Shown piece by piece: positions 10,741 through 21,000 of a DNA stretch of 64,000 nucleotides. The stretch covers positions 1 to 64,000 of the forward strand of contig NZ_CALMAT010000130.1 in NCBI RefSeq assembly GCF_937859865.1, written 5' to 3'. This DNA is from an uncultured Mucilaginibacter sp. Lineage in GTDB: Bacteria; Bacteroidota; Bacteroidia; Sphingobacteriales; Sphingobacteriaceae. A program made the translations under genes and the position numbers. The notes beneath the pieces are model-generated. The model did not search any database and was not told where the DNA came from. It saw only the letters and a list, made by a program, of their open reading frames with translations. Positions within the stretch are counted from its first letter, which is position 1; every line of letters starts with the position of its first letter.

Positions 10741-10775
10741 AAAAATCCTGTTGTTTTATCAGCAACAGGATTTTT
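10741..10775 (-). terminator. Intrinsic terminator of the Gly-rich secreted protein gene
   Basis: AAAAATCCTGTTG / CAACAGGATTTTT stem, 27 nt past the stop of the minus-strand gene at 10802. Confidence 0.85.
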
Positions 10776-10801
10776 CAGGAAGGAATAAACCGGTAACAAA
10801 T

Positions 10802-11503
10802 TTAGCCTGCCGTTTGTGGTTTTGGCGATGCTTCTTTTGCCCTATAAAAATCAAGCACCAACTGGTCTATGTTGCCGTAGCGGTATTTTTTATTCTTTAT
10901 TTTTTCTACAATTTCGGGCTGGCTGGCCATAATTTCGCTCATAATTTCCACAAAATTATCTTTGCGCAGTTCGGTCAAACTGTTCGGGTCATCGCCGTAA
11001 TAATAAACGGGTTTGCTTTTTCCGCCGCCACCGCCCAGGTTAATGCCCAAACCGCCACCAATGCCGCTGCCAAAACTGCCGCCGCCAATACCCAAACTTG
11101 GCCTGATGCCGGGCGACATGCCACGGCCTCCAGGTGCGCCGCCGGTTGTGGCGTACAGTTTCGTCGGTTCGTTTACCAAAACTTTTACAAAATCAATGCT
11201 TCTGCCAGTCCAAACACCTGTCCGTGGCGCATGTGCAACCGTAAAACTGTCTCTTCCGGCAACAAAAGAGTGCACCATCGAAGCGGTTAACTTCTCTTTT
11301 TCTTCGCCTTTGTCTTTTCTAAACAAAATAAAACCTTCGCTGTCTTGCGGGCTTCTTCCCGACGGGCTAACAACAATTTGTCCGGGTACTTTTTTGCCGT
11401 TGGCATCATAAAAATAACCGTCGTCCCATTGGTTCAAACCCAATTGTGCCGAAGCTGAAAGGGCAGTCAGCAAAAACAAGCCTGTTAAAAAAGGTAAGCG
11501 CAT
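10802..11503 (-). CDS. Secreted protein of unknown function with glycine-rich linker
   Basis: I do not recognise a family. From the ATG at 11503 it has 233 residues; the longer track start adds ten residues before a clear signal peptide (MRLPFLTGLFLLTALSASAQ), so the shorter start is preferred. The mature part has a folded-looking N region with charged strands (SEGFILFRKDKGEEKEK), a glycine-rich stretch at about 130-165 (GGGSFGSGIGGGLGINLGG type) and a helical C-terminal tail (EIVEKIKNKKYRYGNIDQLV). Likely periplasmic or surface-exposed. The last codons contain a near-copy of the 12-mer (KEAS). Monocistronic by its terminator. Confidence 0.7.
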   Translation of the reverse strand: MRLPFLTGLFLLTALSASAQLGLNQWDDGYFYDANGKKVPGQIVVSPSGRSPQDSEGFILFRKDKGEEKEKLTASMVHSFVAGRDSFTVAHAPRTGVWTGRSIDFVKVLVNEPTKLYATTGGAPGGRGMSPGIRPSLGIGGGSFGSGIGGGLGINLGGGGGKSKPVYYYGDDPNSLTELRKDNFVEIMSEIMASQPEIVEKIKNKKYRYGNIDQLVLDFYRAKEASPKPQTAG

Positions 11504-11664
11504 TGTGTGTAATTTAATTTCAGGAATAACCATGATTTTTTGCTTTTATTATGCTTGCTCAGACTGTTGTTTTTGTAAAACGTTTATGGCAGTTTAAAAT
11601 TTTTGTTTTTTGGGGAAAGGATTGCTTTGAATTGCCTTTATTTTGCACCAAAATTAAAATCAGG

Positions 11665-12684
11665 ATGACTGTTGATTTAAGAAGCGATACCGTAACCAAA
11701 CCCACGCCAGGAATGTTGGAAGCGATGTGGAGCGCCAAAGTAGGCGACGATGTTTACGGCGAAGACGAAACCGTGAACGCACTGGAAGCCAAAGCTGCGG
11801 CGATGTTTGGGATGGAAGCCGCCATTTTTTGCCCTTCGGGAACGATGACGAACCAGATTGCCATCAAATGTTTTACACAACCTATGGACGAACTGATTGC
11901 CGACCAAACCGCGCACGTTTACCGGTACGAAGGCGGCGGGATTGCCTTTAATTCGGCTGTTTCTACACGTTTGTTAAACGGCGAACGCGGTATTTTAACG
12001 CCGGAAATGATCGAACCGGAAATTAACGACCCAAACAATATTCATTTCCCGCACACAACTTTAGTCGTTTTAGAAAACACGGTAAACAAAGGCGGCGGCA
12101 ATTGTTATCGCTTAGAACAAATCAAACCAATTGCAAATTTATGTGCTAAAAGAAGCATTAAATTACATTTAGACGGCGCACGGATTTTTAACGCTTTAAC
12201 TTTCACCAAAAACAAAGCCGCGGATTACGGACAGTATTTTGACGGGATTTCCGTTTGCCTTTCCAAAGGTTTGGGCGCGCCGGTTGGTTCTGTTTTGTTG
12301 GCCGATAAAAAAAGCATTGCGCAGGCCCGCCGCATCCGCAAAGTTTTAGGCGGAGGGATGCGTCAGGCCGGTTTTTTGGCTGCCGCCGGGATTTATGCTT
12401 TGGATAATCATGTTGAACGTTTGCAGCAAGACCATGACCACGCTAAATTATTGGAAGAAACTTTATTAAACTGCAAATGGGTTACCGGTGTTTTGAAAGT
12501 AGAAACCAATCTTGTCATTTTTGATACGGTAAAAGAAGCATCCTATTATCTGCAAAAATTAGCTGAAAAAGGGATCAAAGCTTCTGCCAATGATGTGCGC
12601 CGCATCCGTTTTGTAACGCATTTGGATGTTAGTCCGGATCAAATTCAATATACAATTGAAGCTTTAAAAAGTCTAAACGAATAA
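11665..12684 (+). CDS. ltaE: Low-specificity threonine aldolase
   Basis: 339 residues from the ATG at 11665 (MTVDLRSDTVTKPTPGM); the track start at 11551 adds 38 residues that do not fit the family. PLP fold-type I enzyme splitting threonine/allo-threonine into glycine and acetaldehyde. Motifs: RSDTVTKPT, LHLDGARIFNA (Asp near the PLP pyridine) and CLSKGLGAPVGS with the Schiff-base Lys. A TATTTTG promoter-like element lies about 20 nt upstream of the start. Two 12-mer copies lie inside it in different frames, read as AKRSI (12147) and VKEAS (12530). The aldo/keto reductase gene begins 11 nt later, probably the same transcript. Confidence 0.93.
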   Translation: MTVDLRSDTVTKPTPGMLEAMWSAKVGDDVYGEDETVNALEAKAAAMFGMEAAIFCPSGTMTNQIAIKCFTQPMDELIADQTAHVYRYEGGGIAFNSAVSTRLLNGERGILTPEMIEPEINDPNNIHFPHTTLVVLENTVNKGGGNCYRLEQIKPIANLCAKRSIKLHLDGARIFNALTFTKNKAADYGQYFDGISVCLSKGLGAPVGSVLLADKKSIAQARRIRKVLGGGMRQAGFLAAAGIYALDNHVERLQQDHDHAKLLEETLLNCKWVTGVLKVETNLVIFDTVKEASYYLQKLAEKGIKASANDVRRIRFVTHLDVSPDQIQYTIEALKSLNE

Positions 12685-12695
12685 GCGAAGAAAAA

Positions 12696-13589
12696 ATGGA
12701 ATATTCCAAGTTGGGAAAATCAGATTTGTTGGTCAGCAAAATTGGTTTCGGTTGCATGTCGCTTCGCGGAAATACTGATGACAATAAAACTTTGCTAAAC
12801 AAAGCATTGCAATTGGGCATCAATTATTTTGATACGGCCGATTTGTATGAAGACGGCGAAAACGAATCCAAAATTGGAACTTTGCTTAAACCCAACCGAA
12901 AAGATATTGTATTGGCCACCAAAGTTGGAAACCAAAAACAAGCCGATGGCAGCACAACTTGGAACGCAAGTAAAGCTTACATTTTGCAAGCTGCGAATAA
13001 AAGTTTAAAGCGTTTGCAAACCGACTACATTGATTTATACCAATTGCACGGTGGAACAATTGAAGATAATATTGACGAAACGATTGAAGCTTTTGAATTG
13101 TTGAAACAGCAAGGCAAAATAAGATATTATGGTAATTCTTCCATCCGGCCAAATGTAATCCGCGAAATTGTTGGCAAATCAAATATTACAAGTGTGATGA
13201 TGCAATACAGTTTGTTGGACAGACGGCCGGAAGAAACTTGTTTTGAGCTGCTCGAAAAAAACCAAATCAGCGTGGTAACCCGCGGCAGCGTTGCGCAAGG
13301 TTTATTGGTTGATAAACCTGCAAAACCGTATTTAAACTTCACTGAAAAAGAGGTGGTAAAAACAGTATTGGCCATTCAACAAATTGCTGGCAAAACCAAA
13401 AGTAAAGCACAAGTTGCGTTGCAATTTGCTTTGGCACCAAAAGTTGTTGCCAGTGCGGTAATTGGAATCAGGACGGTTGCACAATTGGAAGATGTGGTTG
13501 CAACTTTGAATGTTCCGCAACTTAAACCAGGTGAATTGGATTATTTAAAAAATGCAATTGAACCAAATAAATATGAACAGCATCGGTAG
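12696..13589 (+). CDS. Aldo/keto reductase
   Basis: 297 residues, single (beta/alpha)8 domain. Starts MEYSKLGKSDLLVSKIGFGCMSL. Catalytic tetrad recognisable: Asp and Tyr in FDTADLYEDGENE, Lys in LATKVGN and His in LYQLHGG; the NADPH-binding C-terminal part has VVASAVIGIRTVAQLEDV. Reduces carbonyls with NADPH; substrate unknown. Follows ltaE at 11 nt, so it may handle the acetaldehyde or another aldehyde from that reaction (inference). Unrelated in position to the second family member at 15438. Confidence 0.9.
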   Translation: MEYSKLGKSDLLVSKIGFGCMSLRGNTDDNKTLLNKALQLGINYFDTADLYEDGENESKIGTLLKPNRKDIVLATKVGNQKQADGSTTWNASKAYILQAANKSLKRLQTDYIDLYQLHGGTIEDNIDETIEAFELLKQQGKIRYYGNSSIRPNVIREIVGKSNITSVMMQYSLLDRRPEETCFELLEKNQISVVTRGSVAQGLLVDKPAKPYLNFTEKEVVKTVLAIQQIAGKTKSKAQVALQFALAPKVVASAVIGIRTVAQLEDVVATLNVPQLKPGELDYLKNAIEPNKYEQHR

Positions 13590-13593
13590 CTTG

Positions 13594-13605
13594 ATACTGT
13601 TTTTA
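13594..13605 (-). repeat. 12-mer copy (ACAGTAT form) after the aldo/keto reductase stop
   Basis: ATACTGTTTTTACCGGCATAATTTTG, five bases after the TAG stop. The outward extension CCGGCATAA matches the extended consensus of the window-wide family. Confidence 0.7.
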
Positions 13606-13671
13606 CCGGCATAATTTTGATATTCAAATTTTCTGTTCTTGCAATTGTCCAATGGTGATTAAAGTAATTGT

Positions 13672-14577
13672 ATGAAATTTAACCAGCAAACAACTTTAGA
13701 TACTTTTTTAAATATTTTGTTTGAACGTTATCAGTCAAAAGTTCCGGCGGTAAACCAAATTACGGAAGCTTTGATTAAACGGGGCGTGGTTAATTCTCAG
13801 CAGGAAATTGTAAACGATCATATCGCTTTTCGCACGTTGCGTGTCCCACATTTGGGCATTGCTTCTTTCGAAAAAATATTTTTGCACCACGGTTACCAAA
13901 AGCGCGATTATTATTATTTTGAAGGAAAGAAACTGAATGCTTATTGGTATGCGCCGCCTTCTCCAACTTATCCGCGCATTTTTATTAGTGAATTAATTGT
14001 TGATGAACTTTCCACTCATGCACAAGAAACAATTTATCGTTACACCAATGAAATAAATTTTGATCCTGCCGATCAGTTGGATTTAAATAACGGGCAAGAA
14101 ATTGGCGAGTTTTTCCACCAATCTTTGTGGACATTGCCAACTAAGCAGGATTATTTAACCTTGTTGGAAGAAAGCGAATATGCGGCCTGGGTAATTTACA
14201 ACCGCTATTATCTAAACCATTACACCATCAGCGTACATGCTTTAAAAACAGGCTACAATACAATTTTGGAATTTGATAATTTTGTGGAAGGCTTAGGCAT
14301 CAAACTCAATACTGCGGGCGGAAAAATAAAAACAAGTGCCGATGGATTGTTGCTGCAAAGCAGTACGGTAGCCGAAATGCAGGAAGCAACTTTTGCCGCC
14401 GGCGAAACTTTAAACATTGCAGGAAGTTATGTAGAATTTGCAGAGCGCAAGGTTTTGCCAGAGTTTAAAAATTTGCCGATAAAAGAAGTACAAGCTTGGC
14501 ACCGCCGTGATGGTTTTGAAACCAATAATGCCGATAAGATTTTTGAGAGCACTTATATTGGGCAGGTTAAAGGTTGA
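13672..14577 (+). CDS. DUF1338 family protein (2-oxoadipate dioxygenase/decarboxylase-like)
   Basis: 301 residues, matching the DUF1338/HglS family, which in Pseudomonas turns 2-oxoadipate into 2-hydroxyglutarate in lysine breakdown (established for HglS; inferred here). Likely metal ligands are visible: NDHIAFRT (about residue 45), HYTISVHALKTGYNT (about 185) and SYVEFAER (about 260). Also conserved is AYWYAPPSPTYPRIFISEL. About 90 nt separate it from the aldo/keto reductase, with a 12-mer copy between. No other lysine-degradation gene is in the window. Confidence 0.8.
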   Translation: MKFNQQTTLDTFLNILFERYQSKVPAVNQITEALIKRGVVNSQQEIVNDHIAFRTLRVPHLGIASFEKIFLHHGYQKRDYYYFEGKKLNAYWYAPPSPTYPRIFISELIVDELSTHAQETIYRYTNEINFDPADQLDLNNGQEIGEFFHQSLWTLPTKQDYLTLLEESEYAAWVIYNRYYLNHYTISVHALKTGYNTILEFDNFVEGLGIKLNTAGGKIKTSADGLLLQSSTVAEMQEATFAAGETLNIAGSYVEFAERKVLPEFKNLPIKEVQAWHRRDGFETNNADKIFESTYIGQVKG

Positions 14578-14603
14578 TGGAAAATTAACTGTTAATTGTT
14601 TCT

Positions 14604-15107
14604 TTATTCGTTATCAAGTTCTTTTAAAAAATCTTCCAGTGAAGTTGAATTGTTTTTTCCTTCTTCCGGTGTCATATTTTCATATTCTTCTGCCGTTTTT
14701 TTAATTTCTGAAAGTTGCTTTTGGATTTCATTTTCGTCAAAACCCATAAAAGTCATTTCGTACAAACAATGGCTGATAATTTCTAATTCGTTAAATTGAT
14801 TTAAAGCGTTGCTGCTAACGGTCATTCCCAACCATTCTGTCCAGGGTACAAATTCAATAGCCAAACCTTCTGTTGGATTGTCTTTTTTTAATCCCGAAAC
14901 AGCAACATAACTTTCTTCATTGGTTTCATCGTCATAACATTGCTGCAATACAATTTCAATAGCACTATCAGATGGTTCCATTTGTAGAAGAATGTCATAT
15001 ACTTTTTCGTATGCTGTTAAACTTTCTTTTTGGTTTGGATAAAGGCTCGTTAAAGTTATGGAAATACTTAACCAATTATTGGTTTCTATCAATTCATTAA
15101 ATTGCAT
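14604..15107 (-). CDS. Small acidic cytoplasmic protein, unknown (possibly DUF6557)
   Basis: 167 residues, no signal peptide or membrane segment. Start MQFNELIETNNWLSISITL, then YPNQKESLTAYEKVYDILL and a Gly/Thr region ending in WTEWLGMTVS, and an acidic helical tail (EIKKTAEEYENMTPEEGKN). The arrangement resembles a small Bacteroidota family I remember as DUF6557, recognition uncertain. Such proteins are often scattered singly and lack a known role. Convergent with the DUF1338 gene; 26 bp separate the stops. Confidence 0.65.
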   Translation of the reverse strand: MQFNELIETNNWLSISITLTSLYPNQKESLTAYEKVYDILLQMEPSDSAIEIVLQQCYDDETNEESYVAVSGLKKDNPTEGLAIEFVPWTEWLGMTVSSNALNQFNELEIISHCLYEMTFMGFDENEIQKQLSEIKKTAEEYENMTPEEGKNNSTSLEDFLKELDNE

Positions 15108-15437
15108 ATAGTTTGGTTTAAATCAATGCCAAGAAATAAAAGGAGTTATTTTGTACAATTCAAAAAATATTCATCTTAATTTATTAAACGCTATCAAATA
15201 AAAAACTATACAATTTTTAACAAAAAGTCGATTGAAATATCTTCATCCATCAATAGCTAGTGTATTCCGTAGCCTAATGGAGAAATTTCAAATAGGTTTC
15301 TTTGAATTTCAGTTGCAGATTTTGTAAAAAGAAAAACAAGTATCTACTTCTCAAATCGTTTAATAAAAAAAAGCTGAAACTCTCGTTCCAGCTTTTTTTA
15401 AAAACTCAATACTCTTTTTATCCCCCTAAAAACAGTA
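15108..15437. other. AT-rich intergenic region
   Basis: 330 bp between two minus-strand genes. Contains the terminator at 15365-15399 and a TAAAAACAGTAT copy at 15427-15438 whose end overlaps the reductase stop codon. The remainder is AT-rich; I find no tRNA, no clear promoter for the 14604 gene and no credible ORF (the 81-aa plus-strand ORF at 15302 crosses the terminator). Confidence 0.5.
15365..15399 (-). terminator. Intrinsic terminator of the second aldo/keto reductase
   Basis: A-tract plus AAGCTGAAAC / GTTCCAGCTT stem (one mismatch) and T-tract, about 40 nt past the minus-strand stop. Confidence 0.8.
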
Positions 15438-16460
15438 TCATCCAATCTTCCGGTCACTTCCTTGCCGTTCTACCATCCAGCCCGGATATTCTTGTGGCAA
15501 AGCACTTACTTCATCAATCTTTTTCAATTCATCTGAAGTTAAAGTAAGTTCGGTGGAATGCAAGTTGGATTTCAATTGTTCCGGGTTTTTTGCACCGATA
15601 ATGGTACTGGTAACGCCCGATTGTTGCCGAACCCAAGCCAGCGCAATTTCGGCTGCTTTAACATCGTATTGCTGGCCTACTTCGTTTAGCACATCAATAA
15701 TAGCGTAACCTTTTTCTTTATTTACCGGCGGGAAATCAAAACTGTCGCGACGTGAGTTGCCTGCCTTTTCAGTTTCCCTTGTATATTTTCCGGAAAGGAA
15801 ACCACCAGCCAGCGGACTCCAAGGCATCACGCCAATATTTTCGGCTTTGGCTAAAGGCAAAATTTCGCGTTCAATATCTCGGCCAGAAAGCGAATAGAAG
15901 TATTGCATGCCCACAAACTTGTTCCAACCGTGTTTTTCGGCAATTCCTAAACCTTTCATCACCATCCATGCCGGCCAATTGCATACGGCTACATAACGCA
16001 CTTTTCCGGAGAGTACGATGTCGTTTAGCGAACGCATAATTTCTTCAATCGGCGTTAAAGGGTCAACGCCGTGAACGTACAAAATGTCAATATGCTCCAC
16101 CTGCAAACGCTGCAAACTTTCATCCACAGAAGCAAAAATATGGTAGCGCGACAAGCCCACCTGGTTTTTGCCTTCGCCCATTTTGCCACGCACTTTGGTC
16201 GCGATTACCAAATCGTTTCGGTTCAAACCTAAATCTTTAATGGCTTGGCCCAGCATTTTTTCTGATTGGCCGAACGAATAAACATTGGCGGTATCAATAA
16301 AATTGATGCCTGCATCCACCACTTGTTTCATCATATCGTTTGCCCCGGCCTGTTCCACGCCACCGATAGCCGCCCACATTCCGCCTGAACCGAAAGTCAT
16401 GGTTCCAAAACAAATCTCGGAAACTAACAAACCTGTATTACTTAAAACGTTGTATTTCAT
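15438..16460 (-). CDS. Aldo/keto reductase (YajO/Tas-like subgroup)
   Basis: 340 residues. MKYNVLSNTGLLVSEICFGTMTFG start, Asp/Tyr of the tetrad in FIDTANVYSFGQSE, Lys in VIATKVRGK, His in DILYVHGVDPLTP; the C-terminal cofactor part has TSTIIGAKNPEQL. Longer than the 12696 paralogue and closer to the subgroup that reduces aldehydes or quinones. The start codon is preceded directly by CGATAAAAACAGCATT, a copy of the window-wide motif in exactly the position seen at ahcY (CGATAAAAGAAGCATTATG). Its TGA stop overlaps another copy, so the gene is bracketed by the motif. Confidence 0.9.
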   Translation of the reverse strand: MKYNVLSNTGLLVSEICFGTMTFGSGGMWAAIGGVEQAGANDMMKQVVDAGINFIDTANVYSFGQSEKMLGQAIKDLGLNRNDLVIATKVRGKMGEGKNQVGLSRYHIFASVDESLQRLQVEHIDILYVHGVDPLTPIEEIMRSLNDIVLSGKVRYVAVCNWPAWMVMKGLGIAEKHGWNKFVGMQYFYSLSGRDIEREILPLAKAENIGVMPWSPLAGGFLSGKYTRETEKAGNSRRDSFDFPPVNKEKGYAIIDVLNEVGQQYDVKAAEIALAWVRQQSGVTSTIIGAKNPEQLKSNLHSTELTLTSDELKKIDEVSALPQEYPGWMVERQGSDRKIG

Positions 16461-16525
16461 AATGCTGTTTTTATCGTATAAAAGTTTAACCTGTCAATGC
16501 TTGGTTTTGTTCTGAAAAAGCTTTC

Positions 16526-16615
16526 GGCGGTCAGCTATCAGCTTTCGGCCATCAACGATTAACCATAATCCATTAACAATCAACTATGAACCACTAACGT
16601 TAAAACCTATCAGCA
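16526..16615. repeat. Low-complexity AACCATT-like tract upstream of topoisomerase IB
   Basis: Degenerate 7-8-nt periodic sequence: CAGCTATCAGCTTTCGGCC then runs of TAACCAT, AATCCAT, TAACAATC, AACTATG, AACCACTAAC. A fainter similar tract (CAATCAGGTATCAGC) is at 33400-33430 after ahcY. Likely a slippage-born intergenic repeat; no gene is seen in it. Confidence 0.55.
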
Positions 16616-16636
16616 AATATTCCGTTTATTAGCATC

Positions 16637-17722
16637 ATGCAGCAACTCCGTAAACAGTTAGATAAAATTGGCCGCGACCCGCAAATTACCGCCAAAGCCG
16701 TAGGTTTAAGATATGTAAACGATTCTTCGCCAGGTTATACCCGCGAAAAAGTAGGCGAGGAATACATTTTTAAGGATGCAAAAGGGGCAGTGGTAGAAGA
16801 TGAAGAGCTGTTGGAACGTTTCCGCAAACTCATTATTCCGCCAGCTTATACCGATGTCTGGATTTGCCCTTATGAAAACGGGCATTTGCAGTTTACGGGC
16901 GTGGATGCGGCGGGGCGGAAGCAATACCGTTACCATGCCGATTGGAACAAGATCCGCAACCAATCCAAATACCACCGCATGGAAGTTTTTGCCAACCATA
17001 TCCCAAAAATCCGGGAAGTGATTGACCGGGATTTGGCACGAAAAAAATTAGACAAGCAAAAAGTGTTGGCTTTGGTGGTGAGGGTGATGGAACTGACGCA
17101 CATCCGCATCGGCAACGAAAACTACCGCGAATTGTACGGCTCTTATGGTTTAACTACCCTGAACGATGAACACGTAGAAATTGAAGGCGGAACCGTAAAG
17201 TTTGGTTTTAAAGGGAAAAAAGGCGTTTATCACGATTTAAAATTAGAAAGTAAAAAGTTGGCCAAGCTGATTAAACAATGCCAGGATATTCCCGGCCAAG
17301 AGTTGTTTCAGTATTATGATGAAGACGGCAACCCGCAGGATATTAAAAGCGACGATGTAAACGCCTATTTAAAAGAAATTACGGGCGAGGATTTTACGGC
17401 GAAAGATTTTAGGACCTGGAGCGGAAGCGTACATGCTTTGTATGCGTTTAAAGCAGCAGGCGGGTTTGAAACGACCACGCAATGCAAAAAAAATATCAAA
17501 AGTGTTTTGGATGACGTGGCTTTTCATTTAGGCAACACGCGTACGGTCTGTAAAAAATATTACGTGCACCCAACCTTAATTAAGAGTTATGAAGAAGGCC
17601 GGATCGAGCGTTACTTAGAACAGATCACCGAAGACAAACCACTTTCTGAACCAGGTTTGAACCAGGCCGAAAAGGTTTTGCTGGAACTGATCGGCAAAGA
17701 AAAAATTGCAGAAGCTTTGTAA
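16637..17722 (+). CDS. DNA topoisomerase IB (poxvirus/bacterial type)
   Basis: 361 residues, full length for bacterial TopIB. It relaxes supercoils through a 3'-phosphotyrosine. N-terminal cap (LRYVNDSSPGYTREK), then catalytic residues: Arg in ELTHIRIGNENY, Lys in KFGFKGKKG, Arg in KDFRTWSGS, a His/Asn group in FHLGNTRTVCKKYYVHP, whose Tyr is the nucleophile. Stands alone, followed by a 12-mer copy and a long hairpin. Not essential in most bacteria that carry it. Confidence 0.93.
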   Translation: MQQLRKQLDKIGRDPQITAKAVGLRYVNDSSPGYTREKVGEEYIFKDAKGAVVEDEELLERFRKLIIPPAYTDVWICPYENGHLQFTGVDAAGRKQYRYHADWNKIRNQSKYHRMEVFANHIPKIREVIDRDLARKKLDKQKVLALVVRVMELTHIRIGNENYRELYGSYGLTTLNDEHVEIEGGTVKFGFKGKKGVYHDLKLESKKLAKLIKQCQDIPGQELFQYYDEDGNPQDIKSDDVNAYLKEITGEDFTAKDFRTWSGSVHALYAFKAAGGFETTTQCKKNIKSVLDDVAFHLGNTRTVCKKYYVHPTLIKSYEEGRIERYLEQITEDKPLSEPGLNQAEKVLLELIGKEKIAEAL

Positions 17723-17735
17723 GAATTTATAGGGG

Positions 17736-17783
17736 TAAAAACAGTATCTGTATTATTTAAGCTGAAAATAGCTTAAATAATAC
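17736..17783 (+). terminator. Motif copy plus perfect 14-bp hairpin after topoisomerase IB
   Basis: TAAAAACAGTAT at 17736-17747 leads into GTATTATTTAAGCT-GAAAAT-AGCTTAAATAATAC, a perfect 14-bp stem with a 6-nt loop. There is no long T run on the plus strand, so it may end the topoisomerase transcript weakly or serve as a binding site; the SusC start is 226 nt further on. Confidence 0.5.
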
Positions 17784-18009
17784 TTGCTGTTCTTTTGATC
17801 TTTGGCCATAAAGGGTAATTCTGTGCTTTATTTCTGCCAAACACTTTCAAAATTTAACTACTGTTGCTAATAATAAAACAATAAATGCTTTTAAGCATAG
17901 ATTTTTCTTTTTTATTAAAAAAATTGTAAAAATTTGATGGCAAATTCAATTTAAACATAACTTTGTTTTAGTTTTAACAAATTTTTAACATTTGTATTCT
18001 AAAACAAGT

Positions 18010-21000
18010 ATGAAAAAACTTCTATTTTTTCTTTTATCGTTTACGGCTTCGCTAACTGTTTTTGCCCAAAACCGAACGATTACAGGTGTAATAACCGATG
18101 CAAAAGACGGTTCAGGTTTGCCTGGGGTTAGTGTTACCGTAAAAGAAATCCCAACGATAGGGACACAAACAGATGCAACTGGGAAGTACAGCATTTCTGT
18201 TCCTGCCAATGCCAAAACCCTCATTATAAATTATATTGGGTTTGGTACGCAACAATTACCCATTACCGGAAGTGTGCTTAATACAGCCATTCGCGAAAAT
18301 GCACAGCAATTATCAGAAGTGGTGGTGGTGGGTTATGGCACGCAAACCCGGCAATCGGTAACCGGTTCGATAGCTGGCGTTACGGCAAAAGACATCGCCG
18401 AAACACCCGTGCCAAGTGTTGAACAGGCTATCCAGGGCAAAATCCCGGGTGTGGCCATCCAATCCAACAATGGTAAATTAGGGCAGGGGATACAAATACG
18501 GGTAAGGGGCACTTCCTCTTTATCTGCCAGCAACCAGCCTTTGTATGTTGTTGATGGTATCCCGATTACTTCTTCCAGCCAATCAGGCACAGATGCGCCA
18601 ACCAACCCGATAGCCGACATTAATTTTAACGATGTTGAATCATTGGAAGTGTTAAAAGATGCTTCGGCATCTGCTATTTATGGTGCAAGGGCTTCCAACG
18701 GTGTTGTTTTGATCACCACAAAAAAAGGCAGGGCAGGCACGCCGCGCATCAATTTTACCGCACAATTTGGCGACAGCCAGCCTTCCAGACACCGCGATTT
18801 TTTAAACGCTTCGCAGTATGTGCAATTGGAAGAAAGGGCTGGGCTGGGGGCTGCTACACAGGATTTTAACGCCGGTTATTTTTCAACCTTGGCAGATGCA
18901 CAAAGCTATTACAAATCCTACGTAGATCGTCGCCTTACGCGTTACGCCGCCGGAAGCACCAACTGGCAAACGTCAGCCGTAAACACAGATTGGGAAAAAC
19001 TTGCTTTTCAAAAAGCGCCGCAATCGCAATATGATTTAAACCTGTCTGGCGGAACCGATAAAACAACTTATTACATCGGCGGCCAGTATTTGAACCAGGA
19101 CGGTATTTTAATCGGCAATAATTTTAAAAGATATTCCGGCAGGATCAACCTGGACAGCAAGATGTACAAAAATTTTACGGTGGGCATGAACCTGAGCTTT
19201 ACCAGGACGATCAACAACCGCGTATCTAACGATGATGCTTTTTCTACCCCGTTGCAAGATGTGGCTTTGTCGCCCATTACTCCGCAATTTGACCCGAGAA
19301 CAGGCTTGTTAAGCGGTACTTTGCCAAACGGTGTTTCCAGTACTTCAACTTTGGGCGGCACGCTGGCCAGTACCTACCCGGTTTATTATAACCCATTGTT
19401 AAGCCTTGGCAATGCTTCTTTTATCACCAATGTTTATCACACTTTAGGCAATGTTTACGGCGATCTTAAAATTGCCAAAGGTTTTTCTTTCCGTACCGAG
19501 TTTGGGATTGATCAGATCAACCAAAACGAAGACAGCTATTACAACAGTTTGACTTTCAGGAATACCGGTACGGCCAATGGTTCCGGCTCAGATGGTTATA
19601 ACCAGGTTTTAAACTATACCACCAACAATTACTTTACCTATAAAAACACTTTTGGCGATAACCACATTGTTGATTTTACAGGCGGCATGAGCTACCAGCT
19701 TTCGCAAACCAACTATAACCTGGCAACGGGCACACAGTTTCCTTCCGATGCTTACCGCACTATATCTTCGGCTGCGGTAACAACAGGCTCTTCCGGAAGT
19801 ACAAATTATAGTTTTGTGGGCTACTTTTTGAGGGGAAATTATGCTTATAAAAACAAATATTTAGTTTCTGCAAGTATCCGCGAAGACGGTTCTTCCCGTT
19901 TTGGCAAAGGCAATAAATATGGTGTTTATCCGGCTGGGTCTATCGGCTGGGTTTTAACAGAAGAAGATTTTTTGAAACCGGTAACTGCTTTAAGCAATTT
20001 AAAAATCAGGTTGAGTTACGGGCTGACCGGCAATGCAGAAATTTCCAACTATGCAGCTTTAGGGTTGTTTACCGGTACGGCCAGTTACAACGGTGTTGCT
20101 GGCCAGGCAATCACACAAATAGCCAATCCGAATTTGAAATGGGAATCTACCGCACAGTTTGATGCCGGTTTAGATTTTGGTTTGTTCAATAACCGTTTGT
20201 CCGGTTCGTTTGATTTTTATCGCAAAAACACCTATGACCTTTTGTTTAATGTGAATGTTCCGGGTACTTCCGGTTTTTCTACCCAATATCAAAATGCAGG
20301 CAAATTGTACAACCAGGGTTTAGAGTTTGGCTTATCCACACAAAACTTAGTGGGCAAGTTTAAGTGGTCAACTTCTGCCAATATCGCTTACAACAAAAAC
20401 GTGGTTACCGATGTAGGCGGGCAAATTTTGGGCACGAATGACCTGAACCGTGTACTTGAAGGGCAGCCAATCGGCGTTTTTTATGGAAGGGAATATGCCG
20501 GTGTTGACCCTGCAAACGGCGACGCGATTTATTATTTAAATACCACTAACCCCGACGGAACCCGTAACCGCAGCACAACCAACAATTATAATGCTGCCCA
20601 AAACGTAGTGTTAGGAAACCCAACGCCAAAGATTAATTACGGTTTTACCAATAATTTTGCTTTTGCAGGTTTTGACCTGGCCGTTACTTTTCAGGGTGTT
20701 TATGGCAACAAAATTTACAACAGCGGCGGCCAGTATATGAGCGCCAATGCCAGCAACGGTTTTGACAACCAGACAACTGACCAGATGAACTACTGGAACA
20801 AACCAGGCGATATCACCGATGTGCCTGAGCCGCGTCTGTTTCAGGGAAATGGGATTGCAGCTTCCAGCCGTTATTTGTCCAACGGATCTTATTTAAGGTG
20901 TAAAATTGTTTCTTTCGGTTATAACCTGCCTAAAGAATGGCTTAGCAAAATCAATGTGGCCAGGGCAAGGGTTTTTATGAATGCTTATAACCTGTTTTTA

